This document shows positions 49,701 to 61,600 of a stretch of 64,000 bases of DNA, one piece after another. Both the position numbers and the translations under genes were made by a program. Source of the stretch: Branchiostoma belcheri (taxonomy: Eukaryota; Chordata; Leptocardii; Amphioxiformes; Branchiostomatidae); contig NW_017803909.1 in NCBI RefSeq assembly GCF_001625305.1, forward strand, positions 685,605-749,604, read 5' to 3'. The notes beneath the pieces were generated by a model that did no database searches, was not told where the DNA came from, and saw nothing but the letters and a program-made list of their open reading frames with translations. Each line of letters starts with the position of its first letter. The first letter of the stretch is position 1.

Positions 49701-52403
49701 TGGAACAAAGTTTAAACTCTACAACTATAGATCTACTCTTCTTTGTTGTTGTTTGTTTGTTTGTTTTTAATCGTGGATAAAACCTTTTCCTCTACTTGTT
49801 GACAGATGGTCTGGTGCAGGCTGTGAGGAGCTGGACTGTGGTGATTGTGGTGTCCATGGTACCTGTACGGAGGGTGGCTGTGTGTGTGAGGAAGGCTGGT
49901 TGGGTGCCGCCTGTGATGAGCCAGACTGTCATCCATCCAACTGTTCTGGACATGGCATCTGTGTCATGGGACAGTGTCAATGTCAGGAAAAGTATGCCAA
50001 CACAGAACTCAACTCTATATTGCAAATCCTCATAACTGTATGTTTCAGTCTTACGTAGGCAGAAAAAGGTTTTAAAAGTTTTAAAAAGGTCATGTGATCT
50101 TATAAAATGTAAACTGGTCTGGCAAGTTGACTTTTAGTTTTAAGAAGAAAAGTTTATGATGTAACCTGTCTAAAAAACAGGTAGGCTCACTTGTTATTTT
50201 GTATTTATTAGTTTGATTAGTGATATTCAGACGTATTCTTCATTCTTAAATAGTTAAGCTATACTGAACAGTGTTTGTTGATTTCTTCATTTCTAGTTCT
50301 AACAGCTCATGGAGTGGACCCACCTGTGATGTTCTTCAGTGTGGCCCAAACAACTGCAGTTCCCACGGGAGCTGCATGGTGGATGGATGTGTCTGTGACC
50401 CTGGTTGGGTGGGCGTGGAGTGTGAACTGAGTAAGTTGAATGTATCATTTTTTTAGTATCTAAGAAGAAATAGTTATTTTAAACTATCCTTTTGTTAAAT
50501 GTTTTCTTGACACTATCATAATAATGACACCTGCATAGTAGCTATAGTTGCCCAGAAAAATAAAATACAAAACATGTCCAAAATTTGTTTCAAAGTGTTT
50601 TCCTTCCTGCAAGAAAATGAAGTTTGCCCTTCCCGTGCCCTCCCCCAGCCTGTCCCCCAGGTGTATTTGGTCCCAGCTGTGCTGTAGCCTGCACATGTGA
50701 ACATGGGGCAACCTGTGACCCACAGACTGGAGCCTGCACATGTCAGCCAGGGTGGACTGGGGTGGCATGTGACCATGGTGAGATCACAGCTCATGATTTG
50801 ATCCATTTAGTATCAACAGACCGTACATGTAGATACATCTAGTACTGTTGTGTATCAACTGATCAGTTCATTTGCTTGTTACAGATACTCTTCATAGCAG
50901 AACTTTAACAAGTTTAATAATTCAAATGTCACGATGTTACTTGATGCAACGTTTTGCAATTATTTATGAACTAATTATCATCATTCGGATACCATCTCCA
51001 GGTTTCTTTATCAATGGTACTTTCCATCTGACAATGTTACTTTGACATTGACCTGGGAATGAACATTAATCTTCACAAGGATAAGGGACATCATTGTGTT
51101 TCCTGTTCCAACAGCTACATTACTAGATCAATCCTCTCAAAGTCAGGGCTAATTCCAATTCTGCTTTATAACTAATTCAGTCCACAACACATGGTTGGAT
51201 CAAGGTCAAGGACATGTCCACCCCACTCACAACCTTGACCGTATTTAACCTCTGGTGGCAGAGTGTTAGGAAACCTGTCACCACTGGCATGTTTTCCTTG
51301 ATCCGTGACTGTTGTTTTTGTCTCCAGTCTGCCCCTATGGGACATTTGGAACGGAGTGCAGCCACAGGTGTGAGTGTGCCGACTCCTGTAGCTGTGACAG
51401 GGTGACAGGAGACTGTAACGTCACTCTCAACCAGACTCTGCCTACAGACTTGTACTCAGGTGAGAGAAAGAAACAAATCAAATAACCACATAAATTAGAT
51501 TATTGTTCCTTAATGTAATATTATATAACTAGAATTACTTTTGAACAATCCCTCAACATAAGTCATTTTACAGTATATTTTATTCTTGTCTTGTTTGGGA
51601 GCACCAGTTATCTACATTGAATACTAGTACTCATATGTCACTATATTGATGACTGTTGTGTTGTCTACATTTGGACAGCGAGTCACTGCATCGCAACTGG
51701 GGTCATAAAGGAAGAAGTATCAAAGATACGGCAGGAGATGGAGGATCTTCTAAGGTCAGTTTGCTATGACTACCTTTGCCAAGACAGTCATGTTAATGCT
51801 TTATGTTATGTTATCACACTAAGCTGTTTTCCAACTTATTTGTTGACTCTCTGTGATATTATATTTATAATGATATGATACACTAGTACCCTTATTATCA
51901 CAATCCTAGCCTGATATCCAAATCTGTTAGCTTTCGTCCTCTCCACAAATGGATGAAATAGAAGCACTAGTAGGCAAACTAGGCATCCTTCCATTCTCAA
52001 GAGATGATGGTATCACTCTAAGTCTGGTGTTGTGGCCGTGTGCAGCATCTGGTGTAGCTAATCAGCCATATCTTTGCATGGCAGTTAGTATTTGTGGTAA
52101 TAGACTAGGTTTGGATACCAGGCTACCACTTCCTTCTCTGGTTGGTCCTCTAACCACCATAAAATCTGACCATCCCCTGACAGAAACCCCTGGTTCATAG
52201 CGTGTGTGAGCTGTGCCAGTCTCCTGTTCATCAGCCTGGTGGGGAACGTCATCCTCCTGTGTTATCACTGCTCCTGTAGCTGCACCTCTCGTCCAATCAA
52301 GTACTCCCACCTCCCCATGCACGACCTCCCATTCGACAGGTTCCAAGACGAATTGGAAGTGGATAATAAGTCGCAAAGCCACAACCAGTCTACAAAATTA
52401 TGA
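46795..52403 (+). CDS. NAGPA: NAGPA-like uncovering enzyme with EGF modules and membrane anchor
   Basis: N-acetylglucosamine-1-phosphodiester alpha-N-acetylglucosaminidase, a trans-Golgi type I membrane enzyme that completes the mannose-6-phosphate tag. Exons: 46795-46880, 47397-47882, 48039-48178, 48431-48539, 48801-48929, 49327-49458, 49806-49991, 50297-50430, 50649-50777, 51328-51459, 51679-51754, 52184-52403; 652 aa with agreeing phases, longer than human (515). The signal peptide is [20 protein letters not shown]. The catalytic domain has [59 protein letters not shown] and [15 protein letters not shown]. From residue ~365 follow Cys-rich EGF-like modules ([50 protein letters not shown]), more than in human. 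The last exon encodes a transmembrane helix ([20 protein letters not shown]) and a cytosolic tail, [13 protein letters not shown], where the human protein carries sorting signals. The last acceptor (52181-52183) was chosen because it alone restores frame and a full helix. Confidence 0.92.
49522..49725. mobile_element. Tc1/mariner-like MITE, 204 bp (NAGPA intron 6)
   Basis: Inverted ends of about 42 bp start GTTGTAGAGTTTAAACTTTG and end with the complement CAAAGTTTAAACTCTACAAC. TA lies on each side (49520-49521, 49726-49727), the usual mariner target. The two ends differ at only a few positions. Confidence 0.72.
51907..52125. mobile_element. ~219-bp MITE before the last NAGPA exon
   Basis: Left TAGCCTGATATCCAAATC pairs with right GTTTGGATACCAGGCTA. 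The element ends 58 bp before the 3' splice site of the membrane-anchor exon and occupies about half of that intron. Confidence 0.62.
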
Positions 52404-55168
52404 TATACTTGTACAGTATGCTGAAAAAAAATCCTGCATGTGCCAGTAGTAACCACAGCCAAATGTCAAAAAGAGTACATGTGTTGTACAATATACTAAG
52501 TATACAAACCGTGATCAGGAAGAAACAATACAATGTATATGCCAACAACCAAGTGTCAAAATATAGGCATTTTACATTTTATGCAATTTGAATATGAATG
52601 TAACATTATACTAACTTAAGTAAGGGAAGACAGCGCACACTTTGTGTGTGATGTATAGAGACCAAATGGTGTTGGGAATCAACATTATTTTACTCTATTT
52701 AATACATACAAGTGCAATCAGAATTAATATGAATCTTGTATTTTGCAGCTTTTTGTCTTGAGTTGGTGCTGACTTATTCACTGCTCACTCTATCTGTAGA
52801 TACTAGATACTACTACAGTAGTGTGTTAGATACTAGATATCTTTTATCCAAGAGAACAAGATATAAACATAGTCCTGAAAAGAAAACATGAACCTCAAAC
52901 TCTACAGTATGCACAATGTACATTGTATGTGTAATCTCTCAATATGTCTGGACCAAGATATAATCTTTGTACATATACTCAAACTGTTGTTCCCCAATTT
53001 AAACATCATTTTCTATAGAAGTGGAGAATAGAAGTGGGAAGCCAAAGAAAAAGAAGTGGGATGTGCCTATCAATGTAATGTAACACAGAGAAACCTGTGA
53101 CTTTGATAAAGTGACAGGGTCGTATTAATCATATCTTTTTTTTTTCTATGACATGTTATGGTGTGTGGTGATGCATATAGGGCTGCAATTAGGGATTAAG
53201 TGCAATTTTAGAACATTTATGGAGAGATTTCCATTCTCTAATTTTTGATAATGAAGCAATGTTGCATGTTATGTACTACTAGGTTTCTCTTCTGAAAAGT
53301 ATTTTAGTTTTGATTTAGACAATGGCTTTCTTGTCTACCTTGGCATTATTTCTTGATATGTGCCATTACTAGAAAAATGTTATGTATGCCATATTGTTTC
53401 TAATAAAAAAACAGTACAGGTCCGTTTGGTGCTAACATTGTGCCCACCAATTTTATCTTGTCAACTCTTCAAAAGAGAATGACATGCATTATAGGAACAT
53501 ATCCTCTCTCTACATATGTATATATCTATTGGAATCAGATGTGTTTAGGCAATGTGCAATGATCCTTGCCCCAGCCAAGCATAAGGCAGTTTCAAATTGA
53601 GCTGCTGTTATTTGTACAAATAGTAATTCAAGGGGATGTGCAAAATATTGTATCAAATATTATGGCATGTGCTTTAACGATTCATGTACAACTGCAATTT
53701 TCATGATATTCGAAACTACTATCAGTATTGGTAAGATAGGGATGTAAATATTTCATTGTCTGTGGTGCCTTTATTACAAATACTGGTCAGCTGAACTGCA
53801 TGGTTTTCATTATGTATGTGATGCTGTTGTGAATGTCAAGGTCATTCCAAAGATGTATTAAATTTATACGGACTTCAGTCTCATGTTTTTGTGTTTGCAG
53901 CTTTCTTAACACACAGAGAACAAGCAAACGGCACGGTTATAAAAGCAATAGACTGTATAGTGGATAATTGAGATGTGTATTTGGCTAATTGTGGCTCCAA
54001 TGGTAGCTTTAACTTCCAGTGGTCGTATTTGTCCAGTGGAACATACAGTTGTTTTCCAACAGTACATCATCAACAGTTTATTTTTTATGAAACATGCATC
54101 AACAAAGTGAGACAAATGATATTTATTGTTCTATAGTTTTACAGAATCAGACATGACATTGAACGACATTGAAGGCACTGCTATATTCTACACTTTCCAA
54201 ACACCTTTTCTATGATTTGTAGTTTTCACTTCATTATTAAAGTAATGTATGTTTGTGAACCTACAGCCACTATTGGTGCTTGATATGGTCACAGCATTCA
54301 TGAGGGCAGTCATCTCTGACAGACAGCATCATGAGAAGTCAAAATTTGCACGCTAAGGAATATCTATGGCACTACATCTGTAAGCTTTCTGATCAGAGTA
54401 AGCATGTGTGTAGTTTGTTCTTCATCATAGCAACAGATTGTGACTGAGGTGGCCCCATCAGGACTTTTATGGTTGAAGTTTGTGTTGGCTAGACTAGATA
54501 CTGGCCTTACATTTCATCATTTCAAAATAACACACTGATATCTGGTATATAGTCACAAGACATAAAGACTAAAAATAAAATTAAACACTGTTTTGAACAG
54601 TTAACCCCTAGTTAAGTGGTGTCAGTGTCAGTCTATTTTCTGACTGTCAGTCTATTTTCTGACTGTCACCTTCAATAATATCTACGTAAGATAGGCCTAA
54701 GAAATAATCTGGATAGCAATATTTGTATCGTAAGGACATGGCTAAAACACTTATGAATCACTACATGCAGTTTTCCAGCAGCATGTAACTTCCTCCTTGA
54801 GATGAAGATCACATACTGACATCCTATATCAGCTTACAGCCTCAACAAAGAAATACTAGTGCCTCTCCATTATTTACTAGTTCACTCAGGTTAAATGATT
54901 ACAAGTGGGATGGCTAGGGCAAGCCCTGCTTGATCAACAGATTTGATTTCACCAAGGAGGTTATATACCTTACACATGTAAAATGTAACCTCCTTGGTTT
55001 CACAGAACTTTTGAATCTTGGTCCACAGTCCTACAATTTGTGTAGATGTTGTCACAAAACTTTTCCTGAGCATGAATTATTATCTGAGCCACAATGGACA
55101 TTTGGTCTGGATTCCAAACTGGATTCTAAAAATAACCCCACTAAATCTTATGTTAGTGTAATGTGATG
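52404..55168. other. Convergent intergenic region with 3'UTRs
   Basis: No coding exon is seen between the NAGPA stop and the C19orf12-like stop. Plus-strand AATAAA at 53402-53407 and minus-strand AATAAA at 54127-54122 are candidate ends of the two transcripts. A tandem of two GTCAGTCTATTTTCTGACT units lies near 54626-54665. Confidence 0.45.
54951..54998. repeat. 48-bp palindrome
   Basis: ACCAAGGAGGTTATATACCT is followed after a short loop by its complement ending AACCTCCTTGGT. A very short hairpin in the probable 3'UTR of the C19orf12-like gene. Confidence 0.6.
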
Positions 55169-56070
55169 TCAGTCCAATATAGTCATGCCCATGTCTTGTT
55201 GTACATATCCGACTAGAGCATCCAGCAGCATTTTCCTCATCATGGCATCTCCTCTCACCAAGGCCTGCAGGGTTACCAAGTCATCTGCAGTGATTCCCTC
55301 CAGAATGGACCAGACTGCGTTGTACAGCCGCAGCTGCTGGTCCTGGTCCATCTCCAGGATGATGGTGGCCACAGACTTGAACCTGCCGGCTGACGACCAG
55401 GCAGCCAAGGCTCCTCCCACTGCTCCACCTGTACAGTAACAGTACAAGGATCCATTATAGCTAAAAGCAGCAAATCACTTCTGTAACCTTTAATATGTTA
55501 GGGAAGACGTAAAGCTACTTTACTTGTCTCTGTTGCATCTGTGCTGTTCAGCATTCGGTTGCCAACCCAGAACACTGTCTTCTCTGTCTACAATAAATGT
55601 GACTCTGTCTGGACAAATCTTTGACGATAAATTATAATGTTTACTACTGTAAGTCATTATTTTTGGCAGTACTTTTATATTCGCTGTTTTTGCAGTCACA
55701 TCTGTGTTTCAAACTTATCATTACCATGAACAAATAAGTTGCTGACTTTCTTTTTGTTGCACCTGCAACCACCGCAAACGTACTAGTACATAACGTTAGT
55801 TCCATGAATATGTTCATTTTTCTCAGACCGCAAACTTTTGCTACTGTGAAAATAGAATGATTTACAGTATTTGTTATCTTCTCAGAAGACTGAGGAATCT
55901 CTATACTCACCAACAGCCAGACCAGGTGGTCCTCCCAGCAGACCTCCTGCAGCTGCTACTAACCCCGTGAGAAGTCCTCCCTTCATCGACTCTTTCACTG
56001 CAACTCGGAGATTCTCCTCCTGAGCCAGAGAGCTAAGCAGGTGCATCACATGATCAAGTCTGATGGGCAT
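55169..56070 (-). CDS. C19orf12: C19orf12 homologue, glycine-zipper mitochondrial/ER protein
   Basis: Two coding exons: 56070-55911 (MPIRLDHVMHLLSSLAQEEN onward) and 55428-55169; 139 aa, against about 141-152 in human. Human C19orf12 is a small membrane-associated protein of mitochondria and ER contacts linked to lipid and autophagy homeostasis; its mutation causes a neurodegeneration with brain iron. The first exon has VAVKESMKGGLLTGLVAAAG, then LLGGPPGLAVG. Across the splice this continues GGAVGGALAAW, a long Gly/Ala hydrophobic hairpin matching the human GGLVGGPPGLAVGGAVGG segment. The C-terminal soluble part holds EMDQDQQLRLYNAVWSIL and ALVGYVQQDM. The intron phase (after GTT G) agrees. 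It is divergent from TP53INP. Confidence 0.9.
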
Positions 56071-56265
56071 CCTTCTCTACCCAAGATATGCACACCTGGT
56101 GGTTGATTGGCAGTCTTCTCTGTGTTATAAAAGTATGAGTAGCTCAACTACTGGTAAAACCTGGAGATGTCCAGTTGAAATGGCTGACTTTCACAACCTT
56201 GGGAAATAAAAAAGGGGGGTAAGTTGCTAAATCCATTTCTAGGAACATTGTGGTACATCCATCGA

Positions 56266-56351
56266 TTTGGGCTGTTATGGCTAAAACAGTTGTAAAATGT
56301 AGTCTAGCTAACACAAACATCAAGGTTTGGGCTGTTATGGCTAAAACAGTT
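56266..56351. repeat. 60-bp-spaced direct repeat
   Basis: TTTGGGCTGTTATGGCTAAA plus ACAGTT occurs at 56266 and 56326. The 34 bp between them are unique. Two copies only; origin unknown. Confidence 0.6.
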
Positions 56352-58380
56352 TTACTTTTGAATACATGTACTACCAAATACTTCTGGGTATGCCAAATGT
56401 GCAGTGGAGCTGACCTACATTTGCCACAGTAGTAACACGTCATGTCAGTCGACACCATTGGCATGGTACCAGCTGATTCACCATCATATAATAGCAATGA
56501 CGTCTCTTAGGGTTTTGATATTCACTCTGCCATAATGTACATTCCCATACCGCATTTTACTGGTTTGTTTTGATTAAAGGGTGTCACGGATGGCGAAAAT
56601 AGCATGACCTGGAATTCTAACATTATATTATATTATGTATAACATAAATTATAACGTTATTCCTTCCAATAAATATCACTGCGTCATAATTTCATGCCTT
56701 ACTTCTTGGATCGTGCCAAAAGGCATACATGTATGTATTATACAAAAACGAAAGTACACAAACAAGGTATCACTGTAAATTGTGGATATCAAACTACATG
56801 TACAAGCACTGGTATCTGTACAAAATTTCATACCGTCAGGCCTGCAACTTTTCTGTCGTTGCCTCTCTCTTAACAAGATTATCCGAAGGGAATGTCGTCT
56901 AGGACTGTCTTTCGTGTTGTTAAATCTTCAACGCGGTACTGTCGTCTTGTAAAAGTGAACAGGTATTGAAAAGCTCTGGGATTTTTCTGATGTATATGCG
57001 TAGACCTTTGTACAGGGGAAATCCCGCGCAATGTATACTGCCAATGGACGATCACTTCCGGGTGATACTTCCGGGTTTGGTAGGGACAAACCAGTATCAA
57101 CATAGGGGTGGCTGTCTAATGCATTTTTATATCGATAAATATTATGATATTCATGATGTTTACAAAAATAGATCAGTTCACCATTATTGCTTATACCCAA
57201 AATTGACCAATATAAGAGTTGACATACAAAAAAAATCTTGCAAGAATACATTTGTGATGAATTTCCTCAATGCAATGACATTGTGTAATGTCCAGTCCTT
57301 GCTCAATGCAAGACTAAAAGACCACTTCTGGGCACTGAACTAAATCGGAAGGAGGTTACCATAACAATTCCACTCATTTAACACATTATGACTGCCATTG
57401 CCTATATCAAATCACTAAATTGAAAAAAAAATTGCCAGCAGCAACACATCTAATGCTTGGAAAGAAAATGAGCCTTGGCCTTTGCACACCGGGGGTCCCT
57501 GGGATCGCTGCCACCTGTTGCTGGTTTTGCCCAATGTCACATTCTCTGGGTTCATCTCTAGTTCACGGACAACTGGCACATCTCTGCCACCATGTGTGGA
57601 TTGTGGTTAAAAATCACGAGTGGGTTTGGTGATGACGCTAATCTTATATAAAATATAGGGAGAAAGGGACATAGGGGCCAACGTTATGGTGCTTGGTGAT
57701 CACTACAACAGCGTTGTATTTGTCATAACTTTAAGCAATAGGTTGAAATAAACCGTGTTACCTTTGGTACAATTGCTTTCCCCCTCAAAACCTAATTTTC
57801 TCTTTGCCCGCGCGAGTCGCAACGTTGCAACTTTTCATATACCCCCTCCTTTACGATCCATCTTGGTCTGTCCTATACAAGGCTTCTATTTCTTGCATCA
57901 TCGCTAACTGGGCGCAAACATTAGCCAATCACAGCTAGCTGCTGCTGCTTGCACCTATGACCTACTTACGGGCGAACCGCAAATCCCTGACCACCGGTTT
58001 GACATGCGGGCTATCGCCATGTAGATAATGTGAGGGGTTTCGTAACTGTTTTGCTTTCCCCGGTTTTACAGGTTACAATGTTGGGCCTCCCTACTTGGCA
58101 GTTTAGGTAGCTCAGATATGTCTAAACCCAAACTCTGTTAGACTGGCTCCATCAGATGATATTTCCTTTCAGGTATAAATTTGACTAGTTAAGTAGTCAA
58201 CTCGGGGCCGGGTATTTGTAGTGTGAGAATGTACAGCGTCTTGGGCAACTGTTACCCGTCTGACCTGGTCTGTCAGAGCAATATAAGGCCGGGAACATTC
58301 TGCAATAGCTAGCAGCAGCTGATCATGCAATGATCACATGGACAGCGGTGTGCTACAAGCCACTGACAGGTCTTTTTCCA
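56352..58380. promoter_or_regulatory. Divergent region C19orf12-TP53INP, with ETS/kB-like sites
   Basis: No supported exon. Two ACTTCCGG ETS sites (57054-57061, 57067-57074) lie close to GGGAAATCCC (57016-57025, a kB-like match) and a CCAAT (57041). This is a plausible C19orf12 promoter, about 1 kb upstream of its ATG, which would imply a 5' non-coding exon I could not place. 57.78-58.4 kb is richer in CG. Confidence 0.35.
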
Positions 58381-58530
58381 ATACTTTCCTCTGATTGGTC
58401 AGTCTAAATATATCGCTCCGCCCCCATCAGCCCATATATGGTTTGTGACGTCACTAGCAATCAGCTGATTCTGTAAGCCACAACAAACTACTGACAGGAC
58501 GTCAATAGAGCTGCTGCGAAAAATTTCCCC
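58381..58530 (+). promoter_or_regulatory. Probable TP53INP promoter: CArG box and CRE
   Basis: Within 80 bp lie an inverted CCAAT (GATTGG, 58393), a GC-rich CCGCCCCC (58418), a perfect CArG/SRF box CCATATATGG (58432-58441), a perfect CRE TGACGTCA (58446-58453) and an E-box CAGCTG (58462-58467). They sit about 200 bp before a good donor that ends a likely non-coding first exon. Confidence 0.5.
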
Positions 58531-58662
58531 GTGAATTGACCGCCAAAAACGTCGTTGAATTCCTTCTTAACACCTTCCTATCTACCTCAAGTTACTAAGT
58601 AACAGTTGCCCTGCCTTACTAAGGATCTATCGACACTGTGAAGAGGAATTTTACGTTTTCAG
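58500..58662 (+). other. Putative non-coding exon 1 of TP53INP
   Basis: The sequence ends TTACGTTTTCAG|GTGAGTTC, a strong donor at 58663. It has no long open frame and follows the promoter motifs. It would splice to the acceptor at 63362-63364 that precedes the coding exon. The 5' limit is a guess. Confidence 0.4.
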
Positions 58663-61600
58663 GTGAGTTCTTTTTCAACCGGCACCTGGATGGATTCGGG
58701 TGGAATATTCCGTTGGTTGGCGGCGCCCCAGAAATCGTTAAAAATTTTCTGGGGAACCTCCCATATGTGGTTTGAGAGGTATCAAACAGTACCTCTTCGT
58801 TTAGCTCGATTATGGCATGCTAAATTCGCGAGAAATCAACTTGGCGGTCAAGCAGAGCCAAGTAAAATTTGATTTGTTTGCAATGTTTTTGTCGTTTTGG
58901 CAATTTGCCCTGTTCAGTGACGTTACCGATATGGCATTACCTTGGAAAGGCCCTGGCCTCCCGTAGCTTTCAGAAAATGTATCTGGTTAAAACATCTGAT
59001 CGCTTTAGTGGAAGCGGACTGGTTTAAGCTCCCTATTGTTTGGGAAAAAAGAACCAGCCAGACTTTTGCCGATGTGTTGTTGTGGAAAACTGTCGTCCAT
59101 TTTTGCCGGTTTGTTCGATGTTTACATCCGCCAGTGCTTGTTGTTTCCCAGGTTAGTGACCGCCTGGTGTTGATTTCTGCCAGAACTTTGACCTTCAGCG
59201 CCCGGTTGATATGTTGCCCTTGAAATGGTCGGCCGTGTTTAGCTACGTTACTAAAATATTACTGTATACATCGCAGTTCCAGTCCGTTAAACTGGGTGTG
59301 GGCGTTCCGCGCCTTTTTTGGGCGTAATACTAAACAGGATAGTTTAAGACGTCACGCAAACAATTTATTTCCACGAATTATGCAGTACCATAGTTCCCGG
59401 AGTGAGTCATACCAAATCTTGAAACGGTAGGACCGTTGTATGAACGGGTAAGTGAATAAATCAAGGTTGTGTCTTGCCCGAGTACGTTGCTACCCTTATC
59501 AAGATGTTGCCCAATCGTTTGTTGTGAAACCCTAGAGCAGCAGGACATTCTTATGCAAATGACCAGATGATGCAAGGTTTTGTCAAACATCAACAGCGTT
59601 CAGCGTCAGGTCAAAAACCTAGCAACCGGCAATCTTGAAGCTGTACCCAAGCTCTTCTATGACGTGGCTTTATTGGATTGTCCAGTGTTCATAATGGTCT
59701 GAGTGTCAAAAATGTTTCAGAAGCTAAAGTTCTGCTCAAATCAAAGTAAATGTCAAGGGAACAGAACCTGCACCATAATATAACAAGTCATTTATTTTGT
59801 TCAAGAAACGTAAGCCGAAAATATAGTCAAACAAGCATTCCACCATATTTGCATGATTGTGCATGCCTATGTTTTCCCAGGATTTTTTTTCTCCCTCTCT
59901 TTTGCCCTTTCCTACATTGCAGCTATACTTGACTGGACTAGGTCAAACTGCCCTCTGGGGCGTGTTTTGCATACCATTAGGACACCAGTATTGACAGGTC
60001 CACAGACACAGGTCTGGACTTGCTGCTCTGCTAGCTAGGTGTGCCCATTACAAACTAGGCTTTCTACTAGCATTCAGTTTTAAATAAACAGAATATCCAC
60101 CCAGCTGGACCTGCCTAAACCCTGCTTGTTGCTGTAGTCTGAGGCTCTTTTGTAATCTTGACAGCTGACACTCAGCATACTGAGCCTGATATAGCCCCTA
60201 AAACAGGTCAGCATACTGCAGGTAAACAGTGGCACCCAGCAACTCTGTCAGTCACCCATAGCCCCGCCCACAAACACCCACCAGCCCAAAATAGAACAAG
60301 TAGGTCCCATATCACTCCAAGCAGATGATAGATGGGAGATCTTTATTTTCCTCTGACCTGCCCGATTTCTGACAGACATCCTTCTGACAGGCCTAGCCAG
60401 CCTGCTTTCTGACAGTCATCTGTTGGATGGGAATCCTATGAGTTTAACCAGAATTGTACAGATGAGGTGTTATATTACATACTTAAGTGACTTTGATGGT
60501 CACATGTCATTTAACTCATTGGCTAAATTTTCCTTAGTCTTTGCAAGGTGGTTCAAAAAGTCTTTGACAGGTAGACAGATTAAATTCATACCAGATTTCT
60601 ATTCAAAGTTCATACTTTGATGTAACAGTACATGTACATTCCTGTTCATTAGTGTCAAGTGACAATGACATGTACAATTTTGATGCCAAAATTGTAGCTG
60701 GTGTAAACTAAATAAATGCACAACCTTTTTGCAAATGCCCTGTATTTTATGTGAGCAACACTTGTGATAAAAAGTTACCTAACCCTGTTAGTTACCTAAC
60801 CCTGTACTGGGGTTAGCCTGTTAGGTAACTTTCTATCATGTTACGTTAAAACATGCCTGAGGGCTTGTACCCTATTTAAAACCTTTGGGTGTGACTACAA
60901 TTGAAATTCGGCCTTGGGGTTTTACATGACCAGTAGGTGGAAAATTGAAGTGGCAACTTGCTCAGTACTTTTCTCTCCGCCTCTTCCAGCTGTTCTAACA
61001 TTACGTGTAGTAAACTGATTCTTTGCTGGCTTTTCCCACTCAAGTCCAAGACTGTATCTTGACTTGGGAAAATGAAGTCCTTTGTTTTCAGAATAGATTA
61101 GGTGGGAAAATTATGATGTGTCAATGCCAATGCTGATGTTCTTGTTCTCTCACAAAATAATATTTCAGTGTTTTCCATAATCATAATGATTGCATCAATG
61201 GATTGCTGTTGTAATAGTCACAATACATGTACTCACAATTAGTCCAGCTGAGTGAGAGTACTTTTTACCACCCCTGAAATGATGAGATTGTTTCTAATAC
61301 AGGTAATCATACGCATTAGTAGAGCATCAGAATTCCTCTCTTCACCTTGTTAGGTCACAGTTTTGTTACGTTTCTCTTTTTATCAAATACAAATACTAGT
61401 ATTACTATTTCATGTTTTTCCTGTTCAGTCAATATTTTGCTTTTCTATCATAGATTTTTGCATTAGTAAAACGTGATAGATCACATGATATATCAATGTA
61501 TGAATAATGAGTATGTGTTTGCATGCAGTATTTCCAACAGACAACTCTGTAATACAGGGTGTGGTCCCAGGTGTTTATTTGGCTGCCCAATGATGCATGA

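Noticed and set aside
51205..51216. GGACATGTCC, a p53 half-site match, in a NAGPA intron
   Set aside because: A single 10-bp palindrome is expected by chance in a window this size and no second half-site lies beside it.
52200..52250. Alternative acceptors for the last NAGPA exon (CATAG at 52200, CATCAG near 52234)
   Set aside because: The first breaks the frame and the second removes half of the membrane helix. The acceptor at 52181-52183 keeps both.
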